Assembly: GCF_005048265.1 (NCBI RefSeq)
Contig: NZ_SUNH01000006.1
Location: 1 to 64,000 of the forward strand
Length of the DNA stretch: 64,000 bases
Direction of reading: 5' to 3'
Source of the DNA: Paracoccus hibiscisoli
GTDB taxonomy: Bacteria; Pseudomonadota; Alphaproteobacteria; Rhodobacterales; Rhodobacteraceae
Shown here: piece by piece, positions 46,851 to 55,146 of the stretch
How the letters are laid out: every line of letters begins with the position of its first letter
Position numbering within the stretch: the stretch's first letter is position 1
Program-made: the position numbers and the translations under genes
Notes under the pieces: model-generated
What the model was told of the DNA's origin: nothing
The model's input: the letters and a program-made list of their open reading frames with translations, nothing else
The model's database searches: none

Positions 46851-47819
46851 TTATCCTCTGAGGGCGTCATGCAGCGCGTCGATCTCGTCCGAGGCGCCGA
46901 AATAAAGGGGGGTGAATTCGTGCAGGCCGCGCGGCACGCGGTCCAGGATGGGGCCGTGCCCGTCGGTCGCCTGCCCGCCCGCCTGTTCGATCAGAAAGGC
47001 GATGGGCACGCATTCATAGATCAGCCGCAGCCGGCCGTCGCCATATCCCGGCCGCGCATCGGCGGGGTACAGGAACGCGCCGCTCTTCAGCAGGATGCGG
47101 TGCAATTCACCCACGGCGGCGGCCAGCCAGCGCATGTTGAAATCGCGCCCGCGCGGACCGTCACGGCCTGCGCGCAGGTCACTGGCCCAAGCCTGCAGCC
47201 CGGGCGCCCAGTGGCGTTCATTCGACGCGTTATATGCAATGGTCGAGGCCTGGGGCTTAAGCCGCAGATCCTGTCGGCTGACGCGAAAGGCTGCGGCCTC
47301 TGCGTCCCAGGTGGCGACATGGACGCCCGCGCCGGTGGACCAGCCGAAATCGACCGAATGCCCAAAGGACGCGTAACCCGCCGCCACCACCGCCCTGCCC
47401 GTCCGCTGGAACCCCTGCGGATCGGCGGGCAGGATGCTGAACAGCATTCCCAGGGGCGCGCCGATGCCGATGCTGCCCGACCCGTCGATAGGGTCGATCG
47501 CCACGTCGAAGGCGCCGCCGTCGTTCAGCAAGATGATGTCCAGGGCCTCTTCGGACAGGACCTGACGGACGCCCGCCGCGCGCAGGGCGGCGATCATGTG
47601 GTCATGGGCCGCCATGTCCAGCGCCTTCTGGCTGTCGCCGCTGTCATTGGTGCCGACGATGGCCTCGGGGTCGCCGTGCAGGCGCCCCGCCGCCAGACGC
47701 GCGGCCAGTGGCGGCAGCGCGCGGGCGATGGCCGCCACGATGGCAGGCGCGCCGTCACGCGCCAGCAGATCGTCCAGCAGCGGCCCCGTCGCGGGCCCGT
47801 CCGTCGGCAGGCGCAGCAT
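46851..47819 (-). CDS. fbp: Class I fructose-1,6-bisphosphatase
   Basis: Phosphatase of 322 residues acting in gluconeogenesis and, in CbbF-type members, also on sedoheptulose 1,7-bisphosphate. Metal-site motifs: [25 protein letters not shown] and [13 protein letters not shown] (the DPIDGS signature). [27 protein letters not shown] and [22 protein letters not shown] form the C-terminal lobe. The start ATG overlaps the eryI stop by one base (TGATG). It is a shorter, divergent FBPase, in line with a specialised copy. Confidence 0.92.
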   Translation of the reverse strand: MLRLPTDGPATGPLLDDLLARDGAPAIVAAIARALPPLAARLAAGRLHGDPEAIVGTNDSGDSQKALDMAAHDHMIAALRAAGVRQVLSEEALDIILLNDGGAFDVAIDPIDGSGSIGIGAPLGMLFSILPADPQGFQRTGRAVVAAGYASFGHSVDFGWSTGAGVHVATWDAEAAAFRVSRQDLRLKPQASTIAYNASNERHWAPGLQAWASDLRAGRDGPRGRDFNMRWLAAAVGELHRILLKSGAFLYPADARPGYGDGRLRLIYECVPIAFLIEQAGGQATDGHGPILDRVPRGLHEFTPLYFGASDEIDALHDALRG

Positions 47820-48280
47820 CAGCGCCCTGCGTATTTCGCACCGACCGCGTCGATGGCCGCGACATTGCCCGCGGATTTGCCGTTGCGGTCAAAGCTTTCG
47901 GTCTGCGCCAGCCAGGCATCGGCGATGGTCTTGGCGACCTCTGCCCCGATCACGCGGGCGCCCATGGTGATGATCTGCGCGTCATTCGACAGCGCGGCGC
48001 GTTCGGCGGAATAGGTGTCATGCGTCAGGGCTGCGCGGATGCCCGGCACCTTGTTGGCCGCGATGCAGACGCCGATGCCCGTTCCGCAGACCAGGATGGC
48101 GCGGTCATAGGTGCCGTCCATGACCTGGCTGGCCACCCGGTCCGACAGGTTGGCATAGAACGCGTCGGGGCCTTCGTCCGTGCGGCTGATTTCCGACACG
48201 TCGAAGCGGTCCTTGAGGTGGTCGGCCAGCACCTTGGCCAGACCTTCGCCCGCGCTGTCGCCTGCGATTGCCAGTTTCAT
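47819..48280 (-). CDS. eryI: RpiB-type isomerase, probable D-erythrulose-4-phosphate isomerase
   Basis: RpiB/LacA-LacB family isomerase, 153 residues. [22 protein letters not shown], the active-site Cys in [25 protein letters not shown] and [16 protein letters not shown] are standard. Placement after the TPI-like gene, as eryH-eryI (tpiB-rpiB) in Brucella and rhizobia, argues for conversion of D-erythrulose 4-phosphate to D-erythrose 4-phosphate rather than a general ribose-5-phosphate isomerase. Overlaps both neighbours. Confidence 0.9.
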   Translation of the reverse strand: MKLAIAGDSAGEGLAKVLADHLKDRFDVSEISRTDEGPDAFYANLSDRVASQVMDGTYDRAILVCGTGIGVCIAANKVPGIRAALTHDTYSAERAALSNDAQIITMGARVIGAEVAKTIADAWLAQTESFDRNGKSAGNVAAIDAVGAKYAGR

Positions 48281-49038
48281 GCGTTCTCTCCGATGGTTGC
48301 GGCGCAGCGCGCCAGGATGTCCAGATAGCCGTTCACGTCCCAGGCCGAGCGCCCGATGAACAGCCCGTCGATATGCGGGCAGGCGATCAGTTCCGCGCAA
48401 TTGCCCGGATTGACCGACCCGCCATAGAGGCAGGGCACGCGGCGGCCCAGCACGTCTTGCGACACCGCGATGATCTCGGCCTGCCGCGCATCGGCGTAAT
48501 CCGAGGTCGCGGGAATGCCGTTCGCGCCGATGGCCCAGACCGGCTCGTAGGCCAGCAGGATCGCGGCGTCAGACCCGGCCACGGGGTCCAGCGCGGTGCG
48601 GACCTGAGCCTCCAGCACCTGCGTGGCGCGGCCCGCCTCGCGCTCGGCCAGGGTCTCTCCGATGCAGATCAGCGGGATCAGGCCGTGTCGGACGGCGGCG
48701 GCGGTCTTCAGGCCCACCGTCTCGTCGGTCTCGCCGAAATGCTCGCGGCGTTCGCTGTGGCCCAGTTCCACGATGTCCAGCCCGCAATCGGTCAGCATCA
48801 CGGGGCTGATCTCTCCGGTCCAGGCACCGGCATCGTCCCAGTGCATGTTCTGCGCGCCGACCTTGACGTCGGTGTCCGACAGCGCGTCGGCCACCTGGCG
48901 GCAGGCGGTAAAGGGCGGGATGACGAACCGCTGGATGCCTGCGGGGGCGGGCGTGCCGCGCAGGCCGTCCGCGAATGTCATCGCCTCGGCCAGGGTCTTG
49001 TTCATCTTCCAGCTGGTGCCGATCCAGAATTGGGTCAT
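48277..49038 (-). CDS. eryH: TPI-like isomerase, probable L-erythrulose-1-phosphate isomerase
   Basis: Triosephosphate isomerase fold, 253 residues. [22 protein letters not shown] (Lys), [14 protein letters not shown] (catalytic His), [14 protein letters not shown] (catalytic Glu) and [20 protein letters not shown] (phosphate loop). The [13 protein letters not shown] start is typical of EryH/TpiB rather than housekeeping TpiA. The product D-erythrulose 4-phosphate goes to EryI, encoded next with an ATGA overlap. Confidence 0.92.
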   Translation of the reverse strand: MTQFWIGTSWKMNKTLAEAMTFADGLRGTPAPAGIQRFVIPPFTACRQVADALSDTDVKVGAQNMHWDDAGAWTGEISPVMLTDCGLDIVELGHSERREHFGETDETVGLKTAAAVRHGLIPLICIGETLAEREAGRATQVLEAQVRTALDPVAGSDAAILLAYEPVWAIGANGIPATSDYADARQAEIIAVSQDVLGRRVPCLYGGSVNPGNCAELIACPHIDGLFIGRSAWDVNGYLDILARCAATIGENA

Positions 49039-49805
49039 GCGGGGTCCTTTGCGATGGTCAGCGCGATGCCCGCCCGGTCGATCGCGGCGCGATCCTCGGG
49101 CGCGGGGGGCGCGTCGGTGATGATGGCGTCGAAATCCGACAGGTCGGCCAGCGCATGCAGCGCGCTGCGGCCAAAGCGGGCGTGGTTGACCAGCAGCGCG
49201 CAGCGTTCCGACGCCTGCATCATCGCGCGCTTGGTCCGCACCACGCCGTCATCCATGTGAAACGCCCGCAGCCCTGCCACCGCCGGGGTCGAGATGAACG
49301 CCAGATCCGCCCGCAGCCGCGACAGCGCATCCTCGGTCACCATGCCGAAAAATCCGTTGAACTTGACGCTGTAGATGCCGCCAAGCGCGATCAGCGTCAC
49401 CCGCGGGGCATCGCGCAGCCGGTCGATGACGGCGGCGTTGTTGGTGATGACCGTCAGCGGCGCGCGGTCCGTCAGCCGCGCCCCCAGCAGCGCCGCCATC
49501 GAGCCGTCATTGACCATCACGGTCATCCCCGGCTCGACCAGCTCCAGCGCGGCCTGGGCCATGCGCGCCTTGGCGTCGCCGTCCTGCAATTCGCGGATGC
49601 GAAAATCGCTCTCGAACTGGGTGCCGGCCTCGATGGTGGCGCCGCCGCGCACCTTGCGCAGCAGGCCCGCCTGTTCCAGGTCGTCCAGATCGCGGTGGAT
49701 GGTCATCCGGCTGACCGCAAAGCGCAGCGCCAGGTCGTCCAGGTCCACGGCCCGGGCCGCGACCAGCAGATCCATGATCGCCTGCCTGCGTTCATCGCGT
49801 TTCAC
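49035..49805 (-). CDS. eryR: DeoR-family regulator EryR of the eryH operon
   Basis: Repressor of 256 residues. The DeoR helix-turn-helix reads RRQAIMDLLVAARAVDLDDLALRFAVSRMTIHRDLDDLEQAGLLRKVRGGA. The sugar-phosphate-sensing domain has VMVNDGSMAALLGARL, ITNNAAVIDRL, ALGGIYSVKFNGFFG and VVRTKRAMMQASERCALLVNHARFGR. GTG at 49805 is chosen because GGGAGGA lies 5 bases ahead; upstream ATGs give an extension without similarity. First gene of the operon as in rhizobial eryR-tpiB-rpiB; divergent from tkt. Confidence 0.9.
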   Translation of the reverse strand: MKRDERRQAIMDLLVAARAVDLDDLALRFAVSRMTIHRDLDDLEQAGLLRKVRGGATIEAGTQFESDFRIRELQDGDAKARMAQAALELVEPGMTVMVNDGSMAALLGARLTDRAPLTVITNNAAVIDRLRDAPRVTLIALGGIYSVKFNGFFGMVTEDALSRLRADLAFISTPAVAGLRAFHMDDGVVRTKRAMMQASERCALLVNHARFGRSALHALADLSDFDAIITDAPPAPEDRAAIDRAGIALTIAKDPA

Positions 49806-49832
49806 ACTGTCCTCCCTGGTTCGAGGACCATT

Positions 49833-49894
49833 CATAACACGCAGACCGCACATAACAACACCCTGAATGTTACTTTGTGATTTTTCGTTGTGAT
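49833..49894. promoter_or_regulatory. Operator region between eryR and tkt
   Basis: Within the 132-base divergent gap, CATAACA is repeated at 49833-49839 and 49851-49857 (18-base period) and TTGTGAT at 49875-49881 and 49888-49894 (13-base period), around a TTTTTCG tract like DeoR-family sites. Candidate EryR binding sites that could control both eryR and tkt. Confidence 0.5.
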
Positions 49895-49937
49895 GACACC
49901 GCCGACAGGCTATGGAGGGCGCAACAGGAGGACCCCC

Positions 49938-51962
49938 ATGCCCTTAGACACCCCCAAAGACCCCGCCATCGCCGCCAAAGCCGATCTGGACCCGCAGAAC
50001 TTCGCCCTGGCGAACTGCATCCGGGCGCTGACCATCGACGCCGTGAATGCCGCCAACAGCGGTCATCCCGGCGCGCCGATGGGCATGGCCGATGCCGCCA
50101 CCATGCTGTTCCGCAACCACCTGAAATTCGATGCGGCGAACCCCGACTGGCCCGACCGCGACCGCTTCGTGCTGTCGAACGGGCATGCGTCGATGCTGCT
50201 CTACAGCCTGCTGCACCTGACCGGGTATCAGGACATGACGCTGGAGCAGATCCGGAACTTCCGCCAATGGGGCGCGATCACCGCGGGCCACCCGGAATAC
50301 GGCCACGCCAAGGGGATCGAGACCACGACCGGCCCCCTGGGTCAGGGCCTGGCCACCGCCGTGGGCATGGCGCTGGCGGAACGCGCGCTGGCCGGAGAGT
50401 TCGGCGACGACCTGGTCGATCACCGCACCTGGGTCATGCTGGGCGACGGCTGCCTGCAGGAGGGCATCGGCCAGGAGGCGATCAGTCTTGCGGGCCATCT
50501 GGGCCTGGGCAAGCTGATCGTGCTGTACGACGACAACAGCATCACCATCGACGGCCCGACCTCGGTCAGCTTTTCCGAGGACATCCCGGCGCGCCTCGAA
50601 GCCTGCGGCTGGCATGTCCAGACCTGCGACGGCCATGATGGTCGCGCACTGGATGCCGCGATGGCGGCCGCCAAAGCCGAGACGGGCAAGCCCTCGCTGA
50701 TCGCGATGAAGACGATCATCGGGTTTGGCTCGCCCAACCGGGCGGGCAGCTATTCCGTGCATGGCTCGCCCTTGGGCGCCGATGAGGGCGCGCTGACCCG
50801 CGAGGCCCTGGGCTGGACGCATGACGCCTTCGTGATCCCCGACGATCTGGCCACTGAGTGGCGCCAGATCGGCGCGCGCGGCACTGCTGACCGCGAGGCA
50901 TGGGAGGCCCGTCTGGCCGCATCGCCAAAGGGCGCGGCCCTGACGCAGCGCTTGTCGGGCGATCTGCCCGCGGGCTATGACACCGCCGTCACCGCCGCCC
51001 GCGACGCCCTGTTTGCCGCGCCGAAAAAGGCCGCGACCCGCAAGGCCAGCCAGATGGCGCTGGAGGCGCTGGCCGGGGCCGTGCCCGCGATGATCGGCGG
51101 ATCGGCCGATCTGACCGGATCGAACCTGACCCGCGTCAAGGCGGTCGACACGCAATACACCCGCGACGCGCCCGGCCGCTATATCGGCTATGGCGTGCGC
51201 GAATTCGGCATGGCCGCCGCGATGAACGGGCTGAACCTGCATGGCGGGGTGATCGCCTATGGGGGCACGTTCCTGGTGTTTTCCGACTATGCCCGCAACG
51301 CGATCCGCCTGTCGGCGCTGATGGGGGTCGGCACGATCTATGTCATGACCCATGACAGCATCGGCCTGGGCGAGGACGGCCCGACCCACCAGCCGGTGGA
51401 ACACCTTGCCTCGCTGCGCGCCATTCCCGGCCTGACCGTCCTGCGCCCCGCCGACACGGTCGAGACGCTGGAAGCCTGGGACATCGCGATCCGCAACCGC
51501 AATGTGCCATCCCTGCTGGCCCTGTCCCGCCAGGACGTGCCGCAGCTGCGCCTTGAGGCCGGGACCGAGAACCTGACCGCCAAGGGCGCCTATGTGATCC
51601 GCCAGTTCGGCGACGGCCGCGACGTGACCCTGATCGCCACCGGCACTGAGGTCGCCATCGCCGTTCAGGCCGCCGAGGCGCTGGCCGCAGAAGGCATGGC
51701 CGTGGCCGTCGTGTCGATGCCAAGCTGGGAGCTGTTCGAGGCGCAATCCGCCGATTACCGCGCCCAGACCTTGGGCACCGCGCCCCGCATCGCCGTCGAG
51801 GCCGCGGGCAAGTTCGGCTGGACCCGCTATGTCGCGACCGAGGACGATGTGATCGGCATGACCGGTTTCGGCGCATCGGCCCCCATCGACCGCCTGTACC
51901 AGGAGTTCGGCATCACCCCCGCGGCCATCATCGCCCGCGCCCGTCTGGTGACCGGCCACTGA
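49938..51962 (+). CDS. tkt: Transketolase
   Basis: Thiamine-diphosphate enzyme, 674 residues, moving two-carbon ketol units, with erythrose 4-phosphate as an acceptor. N-terminal CIRALTIDAVNAANSGHPGAPMGMAD, FVLSNGHASMLLYSLLHL, GPLGQGLATAVGMALAER, and the ThDP motif GDGCLQEGIGQEAISLAGHLGLGKLIVLYDDN. Pyrimidine domain RYIGYGVREFGMAAAMNG and FLVFSDYARNAIRLSALM. ATG 49938 follows AGGAGGA. Divergent from eryR, it is likely induced with the erythritol genes. A housekeeping copy may exist elsewhere. Confidence 0.96.
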   Translation: MPLDTPKDPAIAAKADLDPQNFALANCIRALTIDAVNAANSGHPGAPMGMADAATMLFRNHLKFDAANPDWPDRDRFVLSNGHASMLLYSLLHLTGYQDMTLEQIRNFRQWGAITAGHPEYGHAKGIETTTGPLGQGLATAVGMALAERALAGEFGDDLVDHRTWVMLGDGCLQEGIGQEAISLAGHLGLGKLIVLYDDNSITIDGPTSVSFSEDIPARLEACGWHVQTCDGHDGRALDAAMAAAKAETGKPSLIAMKTIIGFGSPNRAGSYSVHGSPLGADEGALTREALGWTHDAFVIPDDLATEWRQIGARGTADREAWEARLAASPKGAALTQRLSGDLPAGYDTAVTAARDALFAAPKKAATRKASQMALEALAGAVPAMIGGSADLTGSNLTRVKAVDTQYTRDAPGRYIGYGVREFGMAAAMNGLNLHGGVIAYGGTFLVFSDYARNAIRLSALMGVGTIYVMTHDSIGLGEDGPTHQPVEHLASLRAIPGLTVLRPADTVETLEAWDIAIRNRNVPSLLALSRQDVPQLRLEAGTENLTAKGAYVIRQFGDGRDVTLIATGTEVAIAVQAAEALAAEGMAVAVVSMPSWELFEAQSADYRAQTLGTAPRIAVEAAGKFGWTRYVATEDDVIGMTGFGASAPIDRLYQEFGITPAAIIARARLVTGH

Positions 51963-51973
51963 TCCAAAGGTCA

Positions 51974-52062
51974 AGGCCGCAAGCGGCCTCGACGCGATGC
52001 TCCCCACGCGCGCAAAGCGCGCGCGGGGCCCAGCGGCAGCGACCGGGTCGGGGTTTCCCCGA
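51974..52062. terminator. Cluster of hairpins between convergent tkt and eryD
   Basis: AGGCCG-CAAG-CGGCCT (51974-51989), a GCGCGC-rich hairpin around 52008-52023 and TCGGGG-TTT-CCCCGA (52048-52062). Several stable stems in a 116-base gap between two convergent stops point to transcription termination from both sides. Confidence 0.55.
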
Positions 52063-52078
52063 CACGCCCCCGTGCGGA

Positions 52079-53032
52079 TCACACCGACATCAGGCCGCGC
52101 GCCGTGATCTCGTCGGTGATCAGGCCGGACAGGCGGCCGCTGTTCAGCACCGCACGGATCGCCGCCAGCTTGTCAGGACCGCCCGCGATGACGACGATGC
52201 GCTGACCTTCGGCGCGGTCCAGTTCGACCGCCAGGGTCCGCGCCGTCAGGGTCGTTTCAAGCACATGGCCACGTGCGTCGAAGAAGTGGCCCATCATCTC
52301 TCCCATCCCGCCGGCCGCGTTGATTTCCGCGATCTCGCGCCGCTCGATCATCCCCGATGCAACCAGCTGCGCCCCCCCATCCGCCGTGCCCATCCCCACA
52401 AGGGTCAGGGTCGCGCTGTTCGACAGATCGAAGATGTCGCGCACGCCGGGCTGGGACAACAGCACCGCGCGGTCGGCCTCGGAATTGGCAAAAAACGGCA
52501 CCGGCATCACATAGGCCTGCGCGCCAGTCTTTTCGGCCAGGGTGTGCATCACGTCATGCGGGTTAGCGGCATAGTTCCGCGTCAGGCCGCCCAGCACCGC
52601 GACAAACCTAATGTCGCGCGCCTCGAACCGGGGCAGCTGCCGGACTGCCGCCGCCAGGGTCCGACCGTGGCCCAGGCCGATGACCTGATGTTCCCCGCTT
52701 TCGATGGCGCGGCGCAGAAAGCCCGCACCGGCCAGGGCCAGGGCGCGCAGGGGCATCCCCTCCTCTCCCAGGTCGGGGGCCACCTCGCAATGCGCCAGGC
52801 CGAAGCGCGCGCAGAGCTGGTCCTCCAGCATGGCGCATTCGACGATCTCTCCGTCGATGGTGACCTTGACCACGCCCTCGGCCACCGCGCGGGCGATCAG
52901 GCGATGCGCCTTGACACCGGTCACGCCCAGCCGCTTGGCCACCGCCGCCTGCGTCAGCCCGCCCGCGTAATGCAGCCAGGCGGCGCGGGTCGCCAGGCTC
53001 TGCTCGGGGTCGATCGGGCCGCGCCGCGTCAT
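52079..53032 (-). CDS. eryD: SorC-family regulator EryD of erythritol catabolism
   Basis: SorC/DeoR-type regulator, 317 residues. The helix-turn-helix ATRAAWLHYAGGLTQAAVAKRLGVTGVKAHRLIARA is followed by the sugar-binding domain: VIGLGHGRTLAAAVRQLP, FVAVLGGLTRNYAANPHDVMHTLAEK, LVGMGTADGG and IVVIAGGPDKLAAIRAVLNSGRLSGLITDEITARGLM. It matches EryD, which in Brucella represses the ery operon until erythritol is present. ATG 53032 overlaps the preceding stop (TGATG); a GTG one codon earlier is possible. Confidence 0.92.
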   Translation of the reverse strand: MTRRGPIDPEQSLATRAAWLHYAGGLTQAAVAKRLGVTGVKAHRLIARAVAEGVVKVTIDGEIVECAMLEDQLCARFGLAHCEVAPDLGEEGMPLRALALAGAGFLRRAIESGEHQVIGLGHGRTLAAAVRQLPRFEARDIRFVAVLGGLTRNYAANPHDVMHTLAEKTGAQAYVMPVPFFANSEADRAVLLSQPGVRDIFDLSNSATLTLVGMGTADGGAQLVASGMIERREIAEINAAGGMGEMMGHFFDARGHVLETTLTARTLAVELDRAEGQRIVVIAGGPDKLAAIRAVLNSGRLSGLITDEITARGLMSV

Positions 53033-54180
53033 CACGATGCCGCCTGCATGACGGCCCGCAACGCGGCCACGGAAAGGGGCGCCGGGTTGGCCTTCATGGA
53101 GGAGGATGTCGCCGCCGCCTCGGCCGCCGCCTGCTGGGCAGCCGCGTCGATCCCCTGCGCGGCAAGGCCGGGCAGCCCCGCCGCCCGCGACCAGTCACCC
53201 AGCAGCGCCACCGCCTGCGGCAGCGTGGCACCGCCCCGCCCGAAGGCCGCGCCGATCCAGGCGCCGACCTGATCCAACCGCGCCGCCAGGGCCGGATCGG
53301 TCACCGCCTGCCGGTTGGCCAGCAGCACATGCGGCAGCAGCGCACCGCAGATCGCGCCATGCGCGGCCCCGGTCAGCCCGCCCAAGGGGCCCGCCAGCCC
53401 ATGCACCGCGCCCAGGCCCGCATTGGCCAGAGCCAGACCGCCGCACAGGCTGACCCAGGCCATTTCGTCGCGGGCCTGCGGGTCCTCGGCCTCCATCAGG
53501 CGCATGATCGCCGTCAGGCCGCGCGGGATCGCGTCGCGGCACAGCGCATCGGTCAGCGGGTTGGCGCGGGTGCAGACGTAGGGCTCGATCACCTGCGTGA
53601 TGGCATCCAGCCCGGAGGCCAGCGTCACCCCCCGCGGACAGCCATCGGTCAGGCCTGGGTCGACGATGGCCAGCGCGGGCAGCATCCGCGCATCGCGCAG
53701 GCTGACCTTGCGGCGTGCCTCGGGGACGCCGATCACCGCGTTGCGCGTGACCTCGGCCCCGGTGCCGGCGGTGGTGGGGATGGCGACAAAGGGCAAGGGC
53801 GCATGGTCCAGCGGCAGGCCCTGCCCCACCACCTCCAGGTGGTCCAAAACCGGGCGGGTCATGGTCAGGCAAGCCGCCAGCGCCTTGCCCGCGTCGATCA
53901 CCGCTCCGCCGCCCAAGGCCACGACGACCTCGGCCCCGCGTGCAGTATCCATGGCCGACAGGATCATTGGCAAGTCGGGTTCGCGCGGCACCGACAGGCG
54001 CGTGACCGTACAGCCCTGCGCCGCAAGCGCATCGGCCAGCCAGTCTGCGCGCGCCGCCGTCGCCCCCTGCACCAGCAGCACCCGCCGCCCCATCGCCGCG
54101 ATGCGGCCCGCCGCCTCGGCCGACTGGCCGCGTCCGAACAGGATCTGCGTGGCGGTGGCAAAGGCGAAGGGGCTGGTCAT
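53032..54180 (-). CDS. Iron-containing alcohol dehydrogenase inside the ery operon
   Basis: Group III (Fe-type) alcohol dehydrogenase, 382 residues. The NAD-binding GGGAVIDAGKALAA, PTTAGTGAEVTRNAVIG, metal ligands in GLDAITQVIEPYV (Asp) and AVHGLAGPLGGLTGAAHGAICGALLPHVL (His, His). It lies between eryC (24 bases) and eryD (overlap). The classic eryABCD order lacks such a gene, so its substrate is open: erythritol, erythrulose, a tetrulose phosphate or a side-product aldehyde are possible. Length and ligands look complete. Confidence 0.85.
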   Translation of the reverse strand: MTSPFAFATATQILFGRGQSAEAAGRIAAMGRRVLLVQGATAARADWLADALAAQGCTVTRLSVPREPDLPMILSAMDTARGAEVVVALGGGAVIDAGKALAACLTMTRPVLDHLEVVGQGLPLDHAPLPFVAIPTTAGTGAEVTRNAVIGVPEARRKVSLRDARMLPALAIVDPGLTDGCPRGVTLASGLDAITQVIEPYVCTRANPLTDALCRDAIPRGLTAIMRLMEAEDPQARDEMAWVSLCGGLALANAGLGAVHGLAGPLGGLTGAAHGAICGALLPHVLLANRQAVTDPALAARLDQVGAWIGAAFGRGGATLPQAVALLGDWSRAAGLPGLAAQGIDAAAQQAAAEAAATSSSMKANPAPLSVAALRAVMQAAS

Positions 54181-54204
54181 GGCGGCATCCCGGACTGCGA
54201 TGCG

Positions 54205-55137
54205 CTAGATATTCAGCTTATCCGCGCCGGTGTCGATATGCGGCGCCCAGAATGCCACGCTTTCCGCGATCTGGGCGATCACCTGCCGGTCATTGGGATC
54301 GCGTTCCTTGAAGGACAACTCCAGGCAGATCTCGTTGTCGACGGCCCCACCCTGGGCCAGCGCCTCCAGCACGGGTTCAGGCTGGACCCGGCCCCTGGCG
54401 TTGAATTCGGCGGTGAAGGGGCGGTGGCCGCCCTTGTCCATCAGCGACTGCTTGATATGGATGATCGGGCTGACCCGCGGCACGGCCCGCGCCCAGGCAT
54501 AGGGATCGTAATCGTCGGGGTCCGCACTGGTCACGTCGCCATGGTCGATATCGGCCATCATCCACATCGGCACCGCCATGTCGGCCGCCGTCAGCCGGTC
54601 CTGCAGGGCCATCGCGGCGGGGATCGTCTCTCCGAATTCGCGGCCCACGCTCATCGGTTCCCAGAAGATGTAGTCCAACCCGGCGGCCTCGGCGTGCTGG
54701 GCAACCTCGGCCCAACAGTCGATGGCGATGCGGATCAGGTCCTCGCGGCGGGCGGGCGCGTCATAGTCGCGCCAGGTAAAGATCGCGAATTGCGTGCCGA
54801 CCGACCTCCCGCCCAGATCGGCGGTGATGTCCGCGAAGGTCTTGAACCAGTCGATGTAATATCGCCGCACATCCGCGTCGGGATGGCCGAAATGGTTCAG
54901 CCGCCCATACGGCCCGGTCATGCCGCTGGTCACCCGCACCCCGGTCCGGTCCAGCGCCGCGCGCATCTGCCGCGTCAGGCGGCGGATGACCGGCGCGGGC
55001 CAGGAGGGGTTGATGAACTCATGCGTCAGCTGCAGGTCGCGGATGCGAAGGTCGCGCGCGACCGTGTCGATCAGGTCGTCCGGATCGGCGATGCGGTTGA
55101 CCAGCGGGTTGGTGTTCAGCGACAGGGTCAGGGGCAT
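54205..55137 (-). CDS. eryC: EryC, tetrulose phosphate isomerase/racemase
   Basis: TIM-barrel sugar phosphate isomerase/epimerase, 310 residues. LSLNTNPLVNRIADPDDLIDTVA begins the barrel; putative metal and catalytic residues lie in LTHEFINPSWPA, IFWEPMSVGREFGETI (Glu), MMADIDHGDVTS (Asp, His), IIHIKQS (His) and EICLELSFKERD (Glu). In Brucella EryC turns L-3-tetrulose 4-phosphate into L-erythrulose 1-phosphate, the EryH substrate. GAGAGGA precedes the ATG; 9 bases after eryB. Confidence 0.9.
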   Translation of the reverse strand: MPLTLSLNTNPLVNRIADPDDLIDTVARDLRIRDLQLTHEFINPSWPAPVIRRLTRQMRAALDRTGVRVTSGMTGPYGRLNHFGHPDADVRRYYIDWFKTFADITADLGGRSVGTQFAIFTWRDYDAPARREDLIRIAIDCWAEVAQHAEAAGLDYIFWEPMSVGREFGETIPAAMALQDRLTAADMAVPMWMMADIDHGDVTSADPDDYDPYAWARAVPRVSPIIHIKQSLMDKGGHRPFTAEFNARGRVQPEPVLEALAQGGAVDNEICLELSFKERDPNDRQVIAQIAESVAFWAPHIDTGADKLNI

Positions 55138-55146
55138 GATGTCCTC

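Noticed and set aside
45811..51962. Calvin-cycle operon (fba, fbp, tkt as cbb genes)
   Set aside because: No Rubisco, phosphoribulokinase or CbbR is present; the linked eryR, eryH and eryI genes point to erythritol use instead.
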